Position numbers and translations under genes: made by a program. This document shows, piece after piece, positions 1-8,040 of a stretch of 37,942 bases of DNA. Source of the DNA: Ignavibacteriales bacterium (GTDB lineage: Bacteria; Bacteroidota; Ignavibacteria; UBA10030; UBA8401); contig JACPGG010000071.1 in NCBI GenBank assembly GCA_016182545.1, positions 1 to 37,942 of the forward strand. The letters are read 5' to 3'. Within the stretch, counting starts at the first letter, position 1. Each line of letters begins with the position of its first letter. The notes beneath the pieces were generated by a model. It ran no database searches. It worked only from the letters and a program-made list of their open reading frames with translations, and was not told the origin of the DNA.

Positions 1-684
1 ATCGTTACAGGTGCAAGCAAAGGTATTGGAAGTGAAATAGCTGTGACGTTGGCAAAAGAGGGTGTCAGTGTCGTGCTCGCCGCAAGGAATTCGGAAGCGC
101 TCACTTCATTGCAATTGAAAATTGAAAAAATGGGTGGGATTGCGCGGGCGATTCCCACCGACGTAACATCTGAACATTCTGTAAAGAATCTTGTACTCGA
201 AACGCTCACGCATTTCGGCACAATCGATATCCTGATCAACAATGCGGGCGTTGGTGTATACACGAATGTGATCGATATGAAGACGGCTGATTATGAAGCG
301 ATGATGAATGTTAATTTGAAAGGTGTGTTTTTGTCCAGTCGTGAAGTGTTGTCAACGATGATTAAACAAAAGAGGGGAGAAATCATCAACATTGCATCAC
401 TTGCAGGAAAAAATTCTTTTGCCGGCGGATCTGTCTATTCTGCAACAAAGTGGGGGTTGATTGGATTTGGGCGTTCATTGATGCTGGAGGTTAGAGATCA
501 TAATATTCGTGTCGTGACAATATGCCCCGGCTCGGTCAATACACATTTTGCAGATAAGGAACGAGATCAGCCGGAAATTATTCAACCTGAAGATGTAGCA
601 GAGACCGTACTCTTTGCGCTCACCATGCCGAATCGTGTGAACGTGAGTGAAATTGACATCCGTCCAACAATCAAACCGAGATAA
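1..684 (+). CDS. SDR-family NAD(P)-dependent oxidoreductase, 5'-truncated by the window
   Basis: The reading frame is open from base 1, so the real start lies upstream; the GTG at 43 offered by the ORF track would cut off the cofactor loop. The first codons give VTGASKGIG, the TGxxxGxG nucleotide-binding turn of classical short-chain dehydrogenases. NNAG follows near residue 80, and the catalytic YxxxK pair (YSATK) is at residues 146-150 counted from the window edge, with a serine in IASLAG just before it. About 228 codons are visible, close to the normal 230-250, so only a few N-terminal residues are missing. The Rossmann-fold enzyme should be cytosolic and reduce a keto group or oxidise an alcohol. 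Substrate cannot be told from sequence, and the neighbour is convergent and uninformative. Confidence 0.9.
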   Translation: MVTGASKGIGSEIAVTLAKEGVSVVLAARNSEALTSLQLKIEKMGGIARAIPTDVTSEHSVKNLVLETLTHFGTIDILINNAGVGVYTNVIDMKTADYEAMMNVNLKGVFLSSREVLSTMIKQKRGEIINIASLAGKNSFAGGSVYSATKWGLIGFGRSLMLEVRDHNIRVVTICPGSVNTHFADKERDQPEIIQPEDVAETVLFALTMPNRVNVSEIDIRPTIKPR

Positions 685-704
685 CCTGCCAAACTTGCTA
701 CAAT

Positions 705-727
705 AAAAAAGGGCGGATGAACCGCCC
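705..727 (-). terminator. Rho-independent terminator of the Spy/CpxP-like gene
   Basis: Read on the minus strand, a 6-bp GC-only stem (GGGCGG / CCGCCC) with a 5-nt loop is followed directly by six T residues. It lies 26 nt past the minus-strand stop codon. On the plus strand the same hairpin is followed by AATCATTAT, so it may also act weakly as a terminator for the convergent SDR gene. Confidence 0.8.
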
Positions 728-753
728 AATCATTATAAAAGCAGTATTCTATT

Positions 754-1233
754 TCAGTCACGATCAATACGATGGATTTGACGTCGTTCCATCATCGGCA
801 TGCGTTCATTTTTGACTTCGCGCATTGCACGATGCGACATTTTCATTCTTTGGTGCATCGCTTTTTTCCAGATTTTTTGCTGCTCAGGTGTCAGCACTTT
901 GTTCTTTTCAAACCAGCCGTTGAAATGATTCATCTTCATCGCTGTTTGAGCTGAAGCGATGTCATTGAATTTTTTCTCGATCGCTGTCTTATCGGGATTG
1001 TCTGCATCCATGAGACGGCGTACGTCAAGTTGTGCCGACTCCAGTTTGGATCGTAGTTCGATCTGTTTTTTCTCCGTTTCGTAGGAGATTTTTTCAAACT
1101 GGTCTTTTTGTGCGTCAGTTAGTTTAAGATCTTCCATCAACTGCATCCGTTGAGGTCGATCCGGCGGATTATTTGGATTCGCAAATGCGAATGAAGCGGT
1201 GAACAGTAAAAGAGCTACCAACATTGTTTTCAT
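754..1233 (-). CDS. Spy/CpxP-like periplasmic protein with LTxxQ motifs
   Basis: The 159-residue protein starts with a clear signal peptide (MKTMLVALLLFTASFAFA, cleavage near residue 18). The rest is charged and helical and carries two LTxxQ-type motifs, LTDAQ and LTPEQ, which define the Spy/CpxP superfamily of small periplasmic stress chaperones. The tail is rich in Met, Arg and His (MPMMERRQIHR), seen in some metal-responsive members. The start is supported by a strong Shine-Dalgarno, AAGGAGG, 5 nt before the ATG. It is a single-gene unit, divergent from the TPR lipoprotein and ended by its own terminator. Family membership is clear; whether it acts as a chaperone, a sensor partner or a metal-binding protein is not. 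Confidence 0.8.
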   Translation of the reverse strand: MKTMLVALLLFTASFAFANPNNPPDRPQRMQLMEDLKLTDAQKDQFEKISYETEKKQIELRSKLESAQLDVRRLMDADNPDKTAIEKKFNDIASAQTAMKMNHFNGWFEKNKVLTPEQQKIWKKAMHQRMKMSHRAMREVKNERMPMMERRQIHRIDRD

Positions 1234-1348
1234 AGAGCCTCCTTCGTGAGATTGAATAATTCGGGGTCGTTTGTTGCGTGTTGGACAAACACGTCATAAA
1301 AGAAGTTTAACGTTGAATTGCATCGAACCTTTGACTATTTTTAGACAG

Positions 1349-3550
1349 ATGAGTATGAAAAATCTAGCGGCGTTTCTCGGCATTTTTGGACTGACTCTTT
1401 TTTTTTCCGGATGCTTCGTTTACAATCCCACGGCAGACTTCGTAAAACAGCGATATACGAATTCCATTTCGTATTTCAATACATTTTATAATGCACAGCG
1501 CGCATTCGATGAAGCTGAAGAGGAAGTGATCGCCGCTCAAAAAGAATTTCGAGAAAAACCTGTGCCGGGCAGACAATTCTCCGTCCCTTCCACAGCCCGG
1601 ACTAAATTTACCTCATCGATTGAAAAAAATTCTAAAGTGCTTTCCTTTTATCCGACATCAAAATGGGTGGATGATGCTCTGTTAATGATAGGAAAAGCAT
1701 ATTTTTATCTGGAAGATAACGTTCGGGCTGAAAGAAAATTTTTAGAGTTATCGGTGAAATTTCCCGAAAGCGATCTTATTGATGAATCGACACTCTTTTT
1801 AGGAAGAAGTTTTTTACGTCAAAAGAAAATCACCGAAGGTGTGAAACGTTTGGAGGAACTTCTTGAAAAAACAATTGCGACCGATGAGAATATAGCGGGA
1901 ATGGCGGCGTACGAACTTGGTCAATTTTATCTCTCACAGAATAATTTTGAACTTGCAGAAAAATTCTATTCTCAATCGCTACCAATGGTCGATGACGAAG
2001 AACAACAAGCCCATACCCAATTTCAAATTGCTCAATGTTTAGAAAATCTCAAACTCTATGAGAAAGCAGAAGCAGAATATGAAAAAGTGAGTGATTATGA
2101 ACCGGGATACACTCTGCTGTTCTCCGCAGATCTGGCGAAGGCGCGGACGCTTGTTCAACGTGAAAAATTTTCAGAAGCGGTCGAAATGATGGAATCTATG
2201 CTGGAAGACACCAAGAACACTGAATTCTATGCATCGATCCATTTTGAGATCGCAAACGCCCTTTTGGCGCAAGGTGACCGGATCGGCGCGATGGAAAAGT
2301 ACCGGTATATCGATACGACTTTCGTAAGAACGGATGAATCTGCTAAATCCTATTTTGCATTGGCGCAAATCTATGAACGTGTGGACCGCAGGTATGATTC
2401 AGCACGCGTGTATTATGGAAAAGCAAAATCAGAATTTCCTTCATCAAAAATTACTCAGGAAGCATCTCAAAAATTTGAAGTCTTCACAAAATATGATACT
2501 TATAATAAGGACCTTATTCGATTCGATTCTTTAATAGCGCAAACAAAACGTCAAAGGGAAAAAGATGATTCTGTGAGAACAGCGGCAAGTGACTCCGTTT
2601 CGCTGCAATTGAAAGATTCTACAATTACAGAAATAATCGATCCAAAATCCCGCAAAGCCACCAAACCGGTGAAGAAAGGCGAAGCAAAAAAGGACAGCAT
2701 TCCTCCGTTTGATTCAACAAAAATAAAAGCACAGATAGCGAAAGATCTTGCCTTCAAACAATTATTAGATTCGCTTCAACGTTCTATTATCAGAACGAAG
2801 TTTGAGTTGGGTGGTCTTTTTTTCCTCGAGTTGCCGGTACCGGATTCAGCATTGTATTGGTTCGATCAAGTTGTGATGAACTATCCACAAAGCGAATTTG
2901 CCCCCCGTGCGTTATATACGATTGCGGAAATCTATCGTACCATTAAAGAAAGACCTCAAGCCGTTCGTGATTCAATTCATTCGTTGATTATATCGTCATA
3001 TCCGTCATCTCCATATGCACAGGAATCGCGAAAAATTCTTGGAATTCCCATTGTTGAAATTCAGAAAGACACAGTGATTGAACTTCTCGACAGAGCCGAA
3101 GCATTTGCCGACGCCAATGATTTTATAGGAGCGATTAAAACGTATAAAGAGGTCGTTGAGAAACATTCGTCATCTCCGTTAACTCCCAAAGCGATGTTTA
3201 CTGCCGGTTGGCATTATGAGAATTCGATACGAAACCCTGATAGTGCTTTGGCAGTGTACAGACGTTTGATCGCACGGTACCCGTCTTCACAGTATGCGAC
3301 TGTGGTGCGTCCTAAGATCACTGAATATGACAACGAACAGAAACGTATCGAGCAGGAAAAACAAAAACTTATCGAAGAAGAGAAATTAAAGGAACAAAAA
3401 GAGAAAGAGATGAAAGAATCTGCGTTGAAGCCGCGCACTGCACAACAAGATTCAATGCATATCCCGCAGACGATTCAACCGGATTCTCTCGTGAAACCGC
3501 ATACAGTAAAACCGGATACTCTTTCCGCCACGCCACGGGAAAAGATATGA
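1349..3550 (+). CDS. TPR-rich outer-membrane lipoprotein, possibly PorW/SprE-like
   Basis: The ORF track begins at 1271, but a lipoprotein signal starts at the internal MSMKNL (ATG at 1349 or 1355), ending in the lipobox FSGC with lipidated Cys about residue 20-22. Degenerate tetratricopeptide repeats follow through most of about 730 residues (for example WVDDALLMIGKAYFYLED). A Glu/Lys-rich coiled coil then precedes a low-complexity tail with repeated PDSL/PDTL units. The segment just after the lipobox (SISYFNTFYNAQRAFDEAEE) resembles the start of the PorW/SprE lipoproteins of type IX secretion; this is an inference from pattern. No Shine-Dalgarno is visible. A weak sigma70-like pair, TTGAAT-17-TATTTT (1313-1341), would leave almost no leader. 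The 3' end overlaps pyrK by 4 nt (ATGA). Confidence 0.75.
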   Translation: MSMKNLAAFLGIFGLTLFFSGCFVYNPTADFVKQRYTNSISYFNTFYNAQRAFDEAEEEVIAAQKEFREKPVPGRQFSVPSTARTKFTSSIEKNSKVLSFYPTSKWVDDALLMIGKAYFYLEDNVRAERKFLELSVKFPESDLIDESTLFLGRSFLRQKKITEGVKRLEELLEKTIATDENIAGMAAYELGQFYLSQNNFELAEKFYSQSLPMVDDEEQQAHTQFQIAQCLENLKLYEKAEAEYEKVSDYEPGYTLLFSADLAKARTLVQREKFSEAVEMMESMLEDTKNTEFYASIHFEIANALLAQGDRIGAMEKYRYIDTTFVRTDESAKSYFALAQIYERVDRRYDSARVYYGKAKSEFPSSKITQEASQKFEVFTKYDTYNKDLIRFDSLIAQTKRQREKDDSVRTAASDSVSLQLKDSTITEIIDPKSRKATKPVKKGEAKKDSIPPFDSTKIKAQIAKDLAFKQLLDSLQRSIIRTKFELGGLFFLELPVPDSALYWFDQVVMNYPQSEFAPRALYTIAEIYRTIKERPQAVRDSIHSLIISSYPSSPYAQESRKILGIPIVEIQKDTVIELLDRAEAFADANDFIGAIKTYKEVVEKHSSSPLTPKAMFTAGWHYENSIRNPDSALAVYRRLIARYPSSQYATVVRPKITEYDNEQKRIEQEKQKLIEEEKLKEQKEKEMKESALKPRTAQQDSMHIPQTIQPDSLVKPHTVKPDTLSATPREKI

Positions 3551-4314
3551 GACAGGAAATTGTACCGATTCATTCTTTTGAATGTCTTACTAACGAAATT
3601 CTTGAACTTACATTTACTTCCGATTATCTCGCTTCAGTTGCAAAGCCAGGGCAGTTTATTAATATCAGGGTAGATAATAACTTTCCTCTGCTCCGCCGTC
3701 CGTTCAGTATTTTTAACATTGATGGCAATAAAATATCGATCGTTTTTAACGTGATCGGAACAGGTACTCGAGTCCTTGCAAAAAAGCGTAAGGGGGATAC
3801 GATTGATATTCTGGGTCCTTGTGGAAACGACTTTCTGACATTTGCAAACGGAGAGTATGACACTGCAATCTTCGTAGGAGGAGGGATCGGTGTGGCACCA
3901 TTCCCTTTTCTTACGAAACATTTTCCTTCAGATAAAAAAATAACAACCTACCTTGGCGCTCGACACAAAGAATTAATTGTGACAAAAGGGTTGAAGAATG
4001 TAAATATTTCAACGGATGACGGAAGTGATGGCTTCCACGGAACTGTTCTTGATCTTGTTAAAGATGATTTTAAGAAGCATGACTATGGAAAGACACGCTT
4101 CTTCATCTGTGGTCCCACACGAATGATGAAAGCTGTTGCGGAATTTGCGAACAACCGGAACAGCGATTGTTACGCTTCGTTGGAAACCGATATGGCATGC
4201 GGTATAGGATTGTGCCAGGGTTGCAACATTGAAACGAACGGCGGAACAAAGAAATATGCGCTCGTTTGCAAAGAGGGGACTATATTTGAAACCCGGACGG
4301 TAAAATTGCAATGA
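3547..4314 (+). CDS. pyrK: Dihydroorotate dehydrogenase electron-transfer subunit
   Basis: This FAD/[2Fe-2S] subunit passes electrons from PyrD to NAD+ in the heterotetrameric class 1B dihydroorotate dehydrogenase. The 255-residue protein has a ferredoxin-reductase fold: an FAD-binding beta-barrel with RRPFSI near residue 51, an NAD-binding domain starting at GGGIGVAP, and a C-terminal iron-sulfur module. The module's four ligands are Cys218, Cys223, Cys226 and Cys241 (CGIGLCQGC ... CKEG), the PyrK signature. It starts in an ATGA overlap with the lipoprotein gene and ends in an ATGA overlap with pyrD, so the two subunits are translationally coupled. Length matches the family. Confidence 0.95.
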   Translation: MRQEIVPIHSFECLTNEILELTFTSDYLASVAKPGQFINIRVDNNFPLLRRPFSIFNIDGNKISIVFNVIGTGTRVLAKKRKGDTIDILGPCGNDFLTFANGEYDTAIFVGGGIGVAPFPFLTKHFPSDKKITTYLGARHKELIVTKGLKNVNISTDDGSDGFHGTVLDLVKDDFKKHDYGKTRFFICGPTRMMKAVAEFANNRNSDCYASLETDMACGIGLCQGCNIETNGGTKKYALVCKEGTIFETRTVKLQ

Positions 4315-5252
4315 TTGAATCTTTTAAACTGAAGAATGTAGAATTCAAGAACCGCGTTCTTGTTGCTTCAGGAACCTTCGGATATGGCGATGAAGTGTCC
4401 GACCTTGTTGATATCGGCAAGCTCGGTGGCATTGTTACCAAATCTCTTTCAATGAAGCCGCGTGATGGAAACCCGAATCCCCGTATCACTGAAACAGCGA
4501 GCGGAATGTTGAATTCCATCGGATTAGCGAACATTGGTGTTGAGAAATTCATCTCCGATAAAATTCCGGTTTTAAGAAAACACAATACGATCATCATCGC
4601 CAATATCGCTGCAAGCAGTATTGAGGAATATTGTTCTGTTCTTGAGATGCTTGAACCACTGTCCGGCGTCCACGGATTCGAAATCAACGTTTCCTGTCCG
4701 AATGTGAAAGAAGGAGGATTGAGTTTTGGGACCGATGTGAAATTAGTCGGTCGCATAACGAAGGAACTTCGGCGAAGAACTCAAAAACCTCTTATCATCA
4801 AACTGACACCGAATGTGACTCATATTTCAGAATTTGCCCGCGTCTGTGAATCAGAAGGTGCCGATGCCGTTTCGGTCATCAATACACTCATTGGGATGTC
4901 AGTCAATATCAATGCGCGCAAGCCAAAGATTGCGACAACGACCGGCGGATTATCCGGTCCGGCAATAAAACCGATCGCGCTGGCAAAAGTATATGAAACC
5001 CGCAACGCAGTGAAAATTCCTGTCATCGGGATCGGCGGCATCTGCAGTTGGGAAGATGCGGTAGAATTTTTCATTGTCGGGGCATCGATGGTCCAAATCG
5101 GAACTGCCAACTTCGTCAACCCTTCCACAGGCATTACTGTTGCTGAAGGAATAAAACAATACTGCCAAAAGAACGACATTGACGACGTTGGAAAAATAAT
5201 TGGTACGCTTCAGACAAACAAAACAATCTCCATCATCGATAGTTGGCTGTAG
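4311..5252 (+). CDS. pyrD: Dihydroorotate dehydrogenase catalytic subunit, class 1B
   Basis: This FMN-dependent TIM-barrel enzyme oxidises dihydroorotate to orotate in pyrimidine synthesis. In NVSCPN the active-site base is Cys129, which marks class 1; class 2 enzymes have Ser there. The N-terminal ASGTFGYG and MKPRDGNPNPR match class 1B proteins, and the late GIGGI and phosphate-binding segments are intact. At 313 residues it is full length. It directly follows pyrK with a 4-nt overlap, confirming the NAD-linked 1B form rather than the quinone- or fumarate-linked types. Only these two genes of the pyrimidine pathway are in the window. Confidence 0.96.
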   Translation: MIESFKLKNVEFKNRVLVASGTFGYGDEVSDLVDIGKLGGIVTKSLSMKPRDGNPNPRITETASGMLNSIGLANIGVEKFISDKIPVLRKHNTIIIANIAASSIEEYCSVLEMLEPLSGVHGFEINVSCPNVKEGGLSFGTDVKLVGRITKELRRRTQKPLIIKLTPNVTHISEFARVCESEGADAVSVINTLIGMSVNINARKPKIATTTGGLSGPAIKPIALAKVYETRNAVKIPVIGIGGICSWEDAVEFFIVGASMVQIGTANFVNPSTGITVAEGIKQYCQKNDIDDVGKIIGTLQTNKTISIIDSWL

Positions 5253-5271
5253 AATGCAAACCTGATCTTTC

Positions 5272-6480
5272 ATGCAAGAGACTCTTTCCTATCTCTATTC
5301 TCTCCACAAATTCGGGATGAAGTTCGGACTTCGCAACATCCGCTCGTTGTTGCGCTTTGTGGATAATCCCCACACGATGTTCAAATCTATTCATGTTGCC
5401 GGAACGAACGGAAAAGGATCCACCTCCTCAATGATTGCGGCAATTCTAACCGCGGCAGGATACAAGGTAGGACTATATACATCCCCACATCTGGTTACAT
5501 TCAACGAACGAATCCGAATCAATGGAAAAATGATTTCAGATGCAGATGTTGTGAAATATACAAAAAAACTAAGACCACAAATTCACAGATTGAAGGCGAC
5601 TTTTTTTGAAGCAACAACGGCAATGGCGTTCAAATATTTTGCCGATCAGAAGATAGATGTTGCAGTAATTGAGACAGGATTGGGGGGAAGATTAGATTCA
5701 ACGAATGTAATTACGCCCCTGGTGTCGGTCATAACATCAATCGGCAAAGATCATACCGAGCACTTGGGCAAAACAGTCGCTTCTATTGCGGCGGAAAAAG
5801 CCGGCATAATCAAGGATCATATTCCCGTTGTGATTGGCATGCTATCGAACAGTGCGCGGTCTGTGGTTCTCAACAGAGCAAAAGAAGTCCATTCAACAGT
5901 CCTTTATGCAAATAGAGTTCATCTTCCCAAAAATGTGACAGTGCAATTGAAAGGAAAGCACCAAACGATGAATGCACGATGCGCGGTTGCAGCAAGCATC
6001 GTTGCAAGCAAACACTTTTTGATCGGAGACAATGCTATCCGCAAGGGATTGGAATTGACATCGCAATTGTCCGGGCTGCGAGCACGATTCGAATTTATTA
6101 ATTCTAAACCGGCAATCTTGTTGGATGTTGCACACAACCCAGACGGAATTAAAACCTTAGTGCGGGAGATCAGACGACTTTCGTTCAAAAAACATGTTGT
6201 TGTTTTTGCCGTTATGAAGGATAAGGACTACAGATCAATTGGGAGGGAATTGAAAAAATTAAAAGCTGAATTGGTCATCACACAGCCAAATGTTGAACGT
6301 GCTTTACCGGCGAAAGAATTATTCAAAATATATGCCGCTCAAAATCTTAATGTGCACTTTGCGGAATCGGTTCCGAGCGCACTGTCATTGGGAAGAAAGT
6401 TGGCAGGCAAACATGGACTTCTTACCGTCACCGGTTCACATTATCTTGTTGGTGAAGCGATTACAAAACTAAAAATCTAA
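5272..6480 (+). CDS. folC: Bifunctional folylpolyglutamate / dihydrofolate synthase
   Basis: This Mur-ligase-family ATP enzyme adds glutamate to folates, and in many bacteria also makes dihydrofolate from dihydropteroate. The P-loop HVAGTNGKGST is at residues 41-51, followed by the FolC-specific ETGLGGRLDSTN, the metal/ATP region SIGKDHTEHLG with AEKAGIIK, and the C-terminal domain entry DVAHNPDG. The 402 residues are slightly short for the family, mainly through a compact central linker. The ATG lies 19 nt after pyrD with no strong ribosome-binding site. No terminator separates it from pyrD, so it probably belongs to the same transcript. Confidence 0.94.
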   Translation: MQETLSYLYSLHKFGMKFGLRNIRSLLRFVDNPHTMFKSIHVAGTNGKGSTSSMIAAILTAAGYKVGLYTSPHLVTFNERIRINGKMISDADVVKYTKKLRPQIHRLKATFFEATTAMAFKYFADQKIDVAVIETGLGGRLDSTNVITPLVSVITSIGKDHTEHLGKTVASIAAEKAGIIKDHIPVVIGMLSNSARSVVLNRAKEVHSTVLYANRVHLPKNVTVQLKGKHQTMNARCAVAASIVASKHFLIGDNAIRKGLELTSQLSGLRARFEFINSKPAILLDVAHNPDGIKTLVREIRRLSFKKHVVVFAVMKDKDYRSIGRELKKLKAELVITQPNVERALPAKELFKIYAAQNLNVHFAESVPSALSLGRKLAGKHGLLTVTGSHYLVGEAITKLKI

Positions 6481-6488
6481 AATATTGC

Positions 6489-6517
6489 TTGACATTAAAA
6501 CTGAATTCCTATACCTT
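6489..6517 (+). promoter_or_regulatory. Putative promoter of rho
   Basis: A perfect TTGACA (6489-6494) lies just past the folC stop. Candidate -10 boxes are TATACC at 15-nt spacing or TACCTT at 17-nt spacing, neither a good match. It sits at the head of the 216-bp folC-rho gap, where a promoter is expected. Assigned from sequence only. Confidence 0.4.
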
Positions 6518-6540
6518 ATCAACAGTTCGGTATACATTCC

Positions 6541-6676
6541 TAGTAGCTAATCCACACAAAATCGTTTTTATTCAACGGATCATAACAAACTCCAACACAA
6601 ACTATCAGTTGCCTCGTAGCGCTTAATTTTTTCAACAAACAATTTTCATCACCAACAGTATACCTATTCACTTCCA
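6541..6676 (+). promoter_or_regulatory. C-rich, G-poor rho leader (possible rut-like autoregulatory region)
   Basis: By hand count these 136 nt contain 36 C but only 11 G, spaced in C-containing A/T-rich runs such as CATAACAAACTCCAACACAA, with no obvious stable hairpin. Unstructured C>G transcripts are what Rho loads onto, and rho is autogenously attenuated through its leader in Escherichia coli. An equivalent feedback site here is an inference. No leader peptide is evident. Confidence 0.4.
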
Positions 6677-6696
6677 AGGGGAGGTTCTCTTCATTT

Positions 6697-7950
6697 ATGC
6701 CAATGGACATTTCTGAATTAAAGTCCAAAAAAATTTCCGACCTCAACAAGATCGCCAAAGATTTAGGACTCAGCGGCGTCAGCGATCTCCGCAAACAAGA
6801 ACTCATCTTCAAAATTCTCGAAGCCCAAAGCCAGAAGGATGGACAGACATTCAGCAAAGGGGTGCTGGAAGTACTGCCGGACGGATACGGCTTCCTTCGC
6901 TCGGTTGACTATAATTATCTGCCGTCGCCGGACGATATTTACGTCTCACCTTCTCAGATCAAGAAATTCGCTTTACGAACAGGCGATACGGTCAGTGGGC
7001 AGGTAAGACCTCCAAAAGAAGGTGAACGGTTCTTTGCTCTGCTCCGTGTTGAGGCTGTGAATGGAGAGGATCCTGAAAGAATACGTGAACGTGTATTATT
7101 TGATAATCTCACCCCCCTGTATCCGGAAGAGCGAATTAAATTGGAAACGGCTCCGGGTGAATATTCAATGCGCATATTGGATATGCTTGCACCGGTCGGC
7201 AAAGGCCAACGCGGCTTGATCGTTTCACCGCCTAAAGCGGGAAAGACAATCATGCTCCAAAAACTTGCGAACAGTATTGCCCGCAATAGCCCCGATGTGA
7301 AGTTATTGATGCTGCTGATTGACGAACGTCCGGAAGAAGTTACCGATATGGAGAGGAACGTAACGGCAGAGGTTGTCGCATCCACATTTGACGAACCACC
7401 GGAACGTCACGTGCAGGTTGCCGACATGGTGATTGAAAAAGCAAAAAGATTGGTAGAGGCAAAACACGATGTGGTGATCCTACTTGATAGTATCACTCGT
7501 CTTGCGCGCGCACATAACACTGTTGTTCCACACTCCGGGAAAATTCTCTCCGGTGGTGTTGATGCGATGGCGTTGCACAGACCGAAGAGATTCTTTGGGG
7601 CAGCGCGTAACATTGAAGGGGGCGGAAGTCTGACGATCATTGCCACCGCACTTGTTGAAACCGGTAGCAGGATGGATGAAGTTATCTTCGAAGAGTTCAA
7701 GGGGACCGGCAATATGGAAATCGTGCTTGACCGGAAACTTGCCGACCGGCGTGTATTCCCAGCTGTGGATGTCAATCGTTCCGGCACTCGACGTGAGGAA
7801 ATTATCATGCCTGAAGACGAACTCAACAGAGTCTGGATACTCCGTAAATTCCTTAATGAGTTCAATCCTGTGGAAGCGATGGAGTTCCTGCTTGAGAAAT
7901 TGAGAGGAACGAAGTCGAACAAAGAGTTCCTAAAGTCGATGAATAGTTAA
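6697..7950 (+). CDS. rho: Transcription termination factor Rho
   Basis: This hexameric RNA-dependent ATPase and translocase releases transcripts. The 417-residue protein has the full family layout. An N-terminal helical Rho_N domain ([14 protein letters not shown]) is followed by the cold-shock-like RNA-binding domain with PDGYGFLR (about residues 61-68), then the RecA-like motor with Walker A PPKAGKT at 178-184, Walker [14 protein letters not shown], and the Q/R-loop region. There is no extra insertion domain. ATG 6697 (or 6703) is preceded by AAGGGGAGG about 12 nt upstream. The gene has its own leader and terminator, so it is probably monocistronic. Length and motifs leave little doubt. Confidence 0.98.
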   Translation: MPMDISELKSKKISDLNKIAKDLGLSGVSDLRKQELIFKILEAQSQKDGQTFSKGVLEVLPDGYGFLRSVDYNYLPSPDDIYVSPSQIKKFALRTGDTVSGQVRPPKEGERFFALLRVEAVNGEDPERIRERVLFDNLTPLYPEERIKLETAPGEYSMRILDMLAPVGKGQRGLIVSPPKAGKTIMLQKLANSIARNSPDVKLLMLLIDERPEEVTDMERNVTAEVVASTFDEPPERHVQVADMVIEKAKRLVEAKHDVVILLDSITRLARAHNTVVPHSGKILSGGVDAMALHRPKRFFGAARNIEGGGSLTIIATALVETGSRMDEVIFEEFKGTGNMEIVLDRKLADRRVFPAVDVNRSGTRREEIIMPEDELNRVWILRKFLNEFNPVEAMEFLLEKLRGTKSNKEFLKSMNS

Positions 7951-7957
7951 CAATACG

Positions 7958-7987
7958 AAGCCATCCTGAAGGATGGCTTTTTTGTTT
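7958..7987 (+). terminator. Rho-independent terminator after rho
   Basis: A 9-bp stem (AAGCCATCC / GGATGGCTT) with a TGAA tetraloop runs into a TTTTTTGTTTT tract, starting 8 nt after the rho stop codon. Confidence 0.92.
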
Positions 7988-8018
7988 TGGAAAATCGGCT
8001 AATTCTGGGTAATTTTTG
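7985..8018 (+). promoter_or_regulatory. Possible Bacteroidota-type promoter for the thiolase gene
   Basis: TTTTG (7985-7989) is followed after 20 nt by TAATTTTTG (8010-8018). This resembles the Bacteroidota -33/-7 pattern (TTTG, 19-21 nt, TAnnTTTG) with one extra base in the -7 box. It overlaps the tail of the rho terminator and lies 22 nt before the thiolase ATG. Weak sequence-only call. Confidence 0.28.
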
Positions 8019-8040
8019 TCCATTGAAAGGATAAATCACC

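Noticed and set aside
4280-4756. 158-residue minus-strand ORF across pyrK/pyrD
   Set aside because: Antisense to two fully supported genes.
7407-7922. 171-residue minus-strand ORF inside rho
   Set aside because: Shadow of the strongly conserved rho coding sequence; Ser/Arg-rich translation without motifs.
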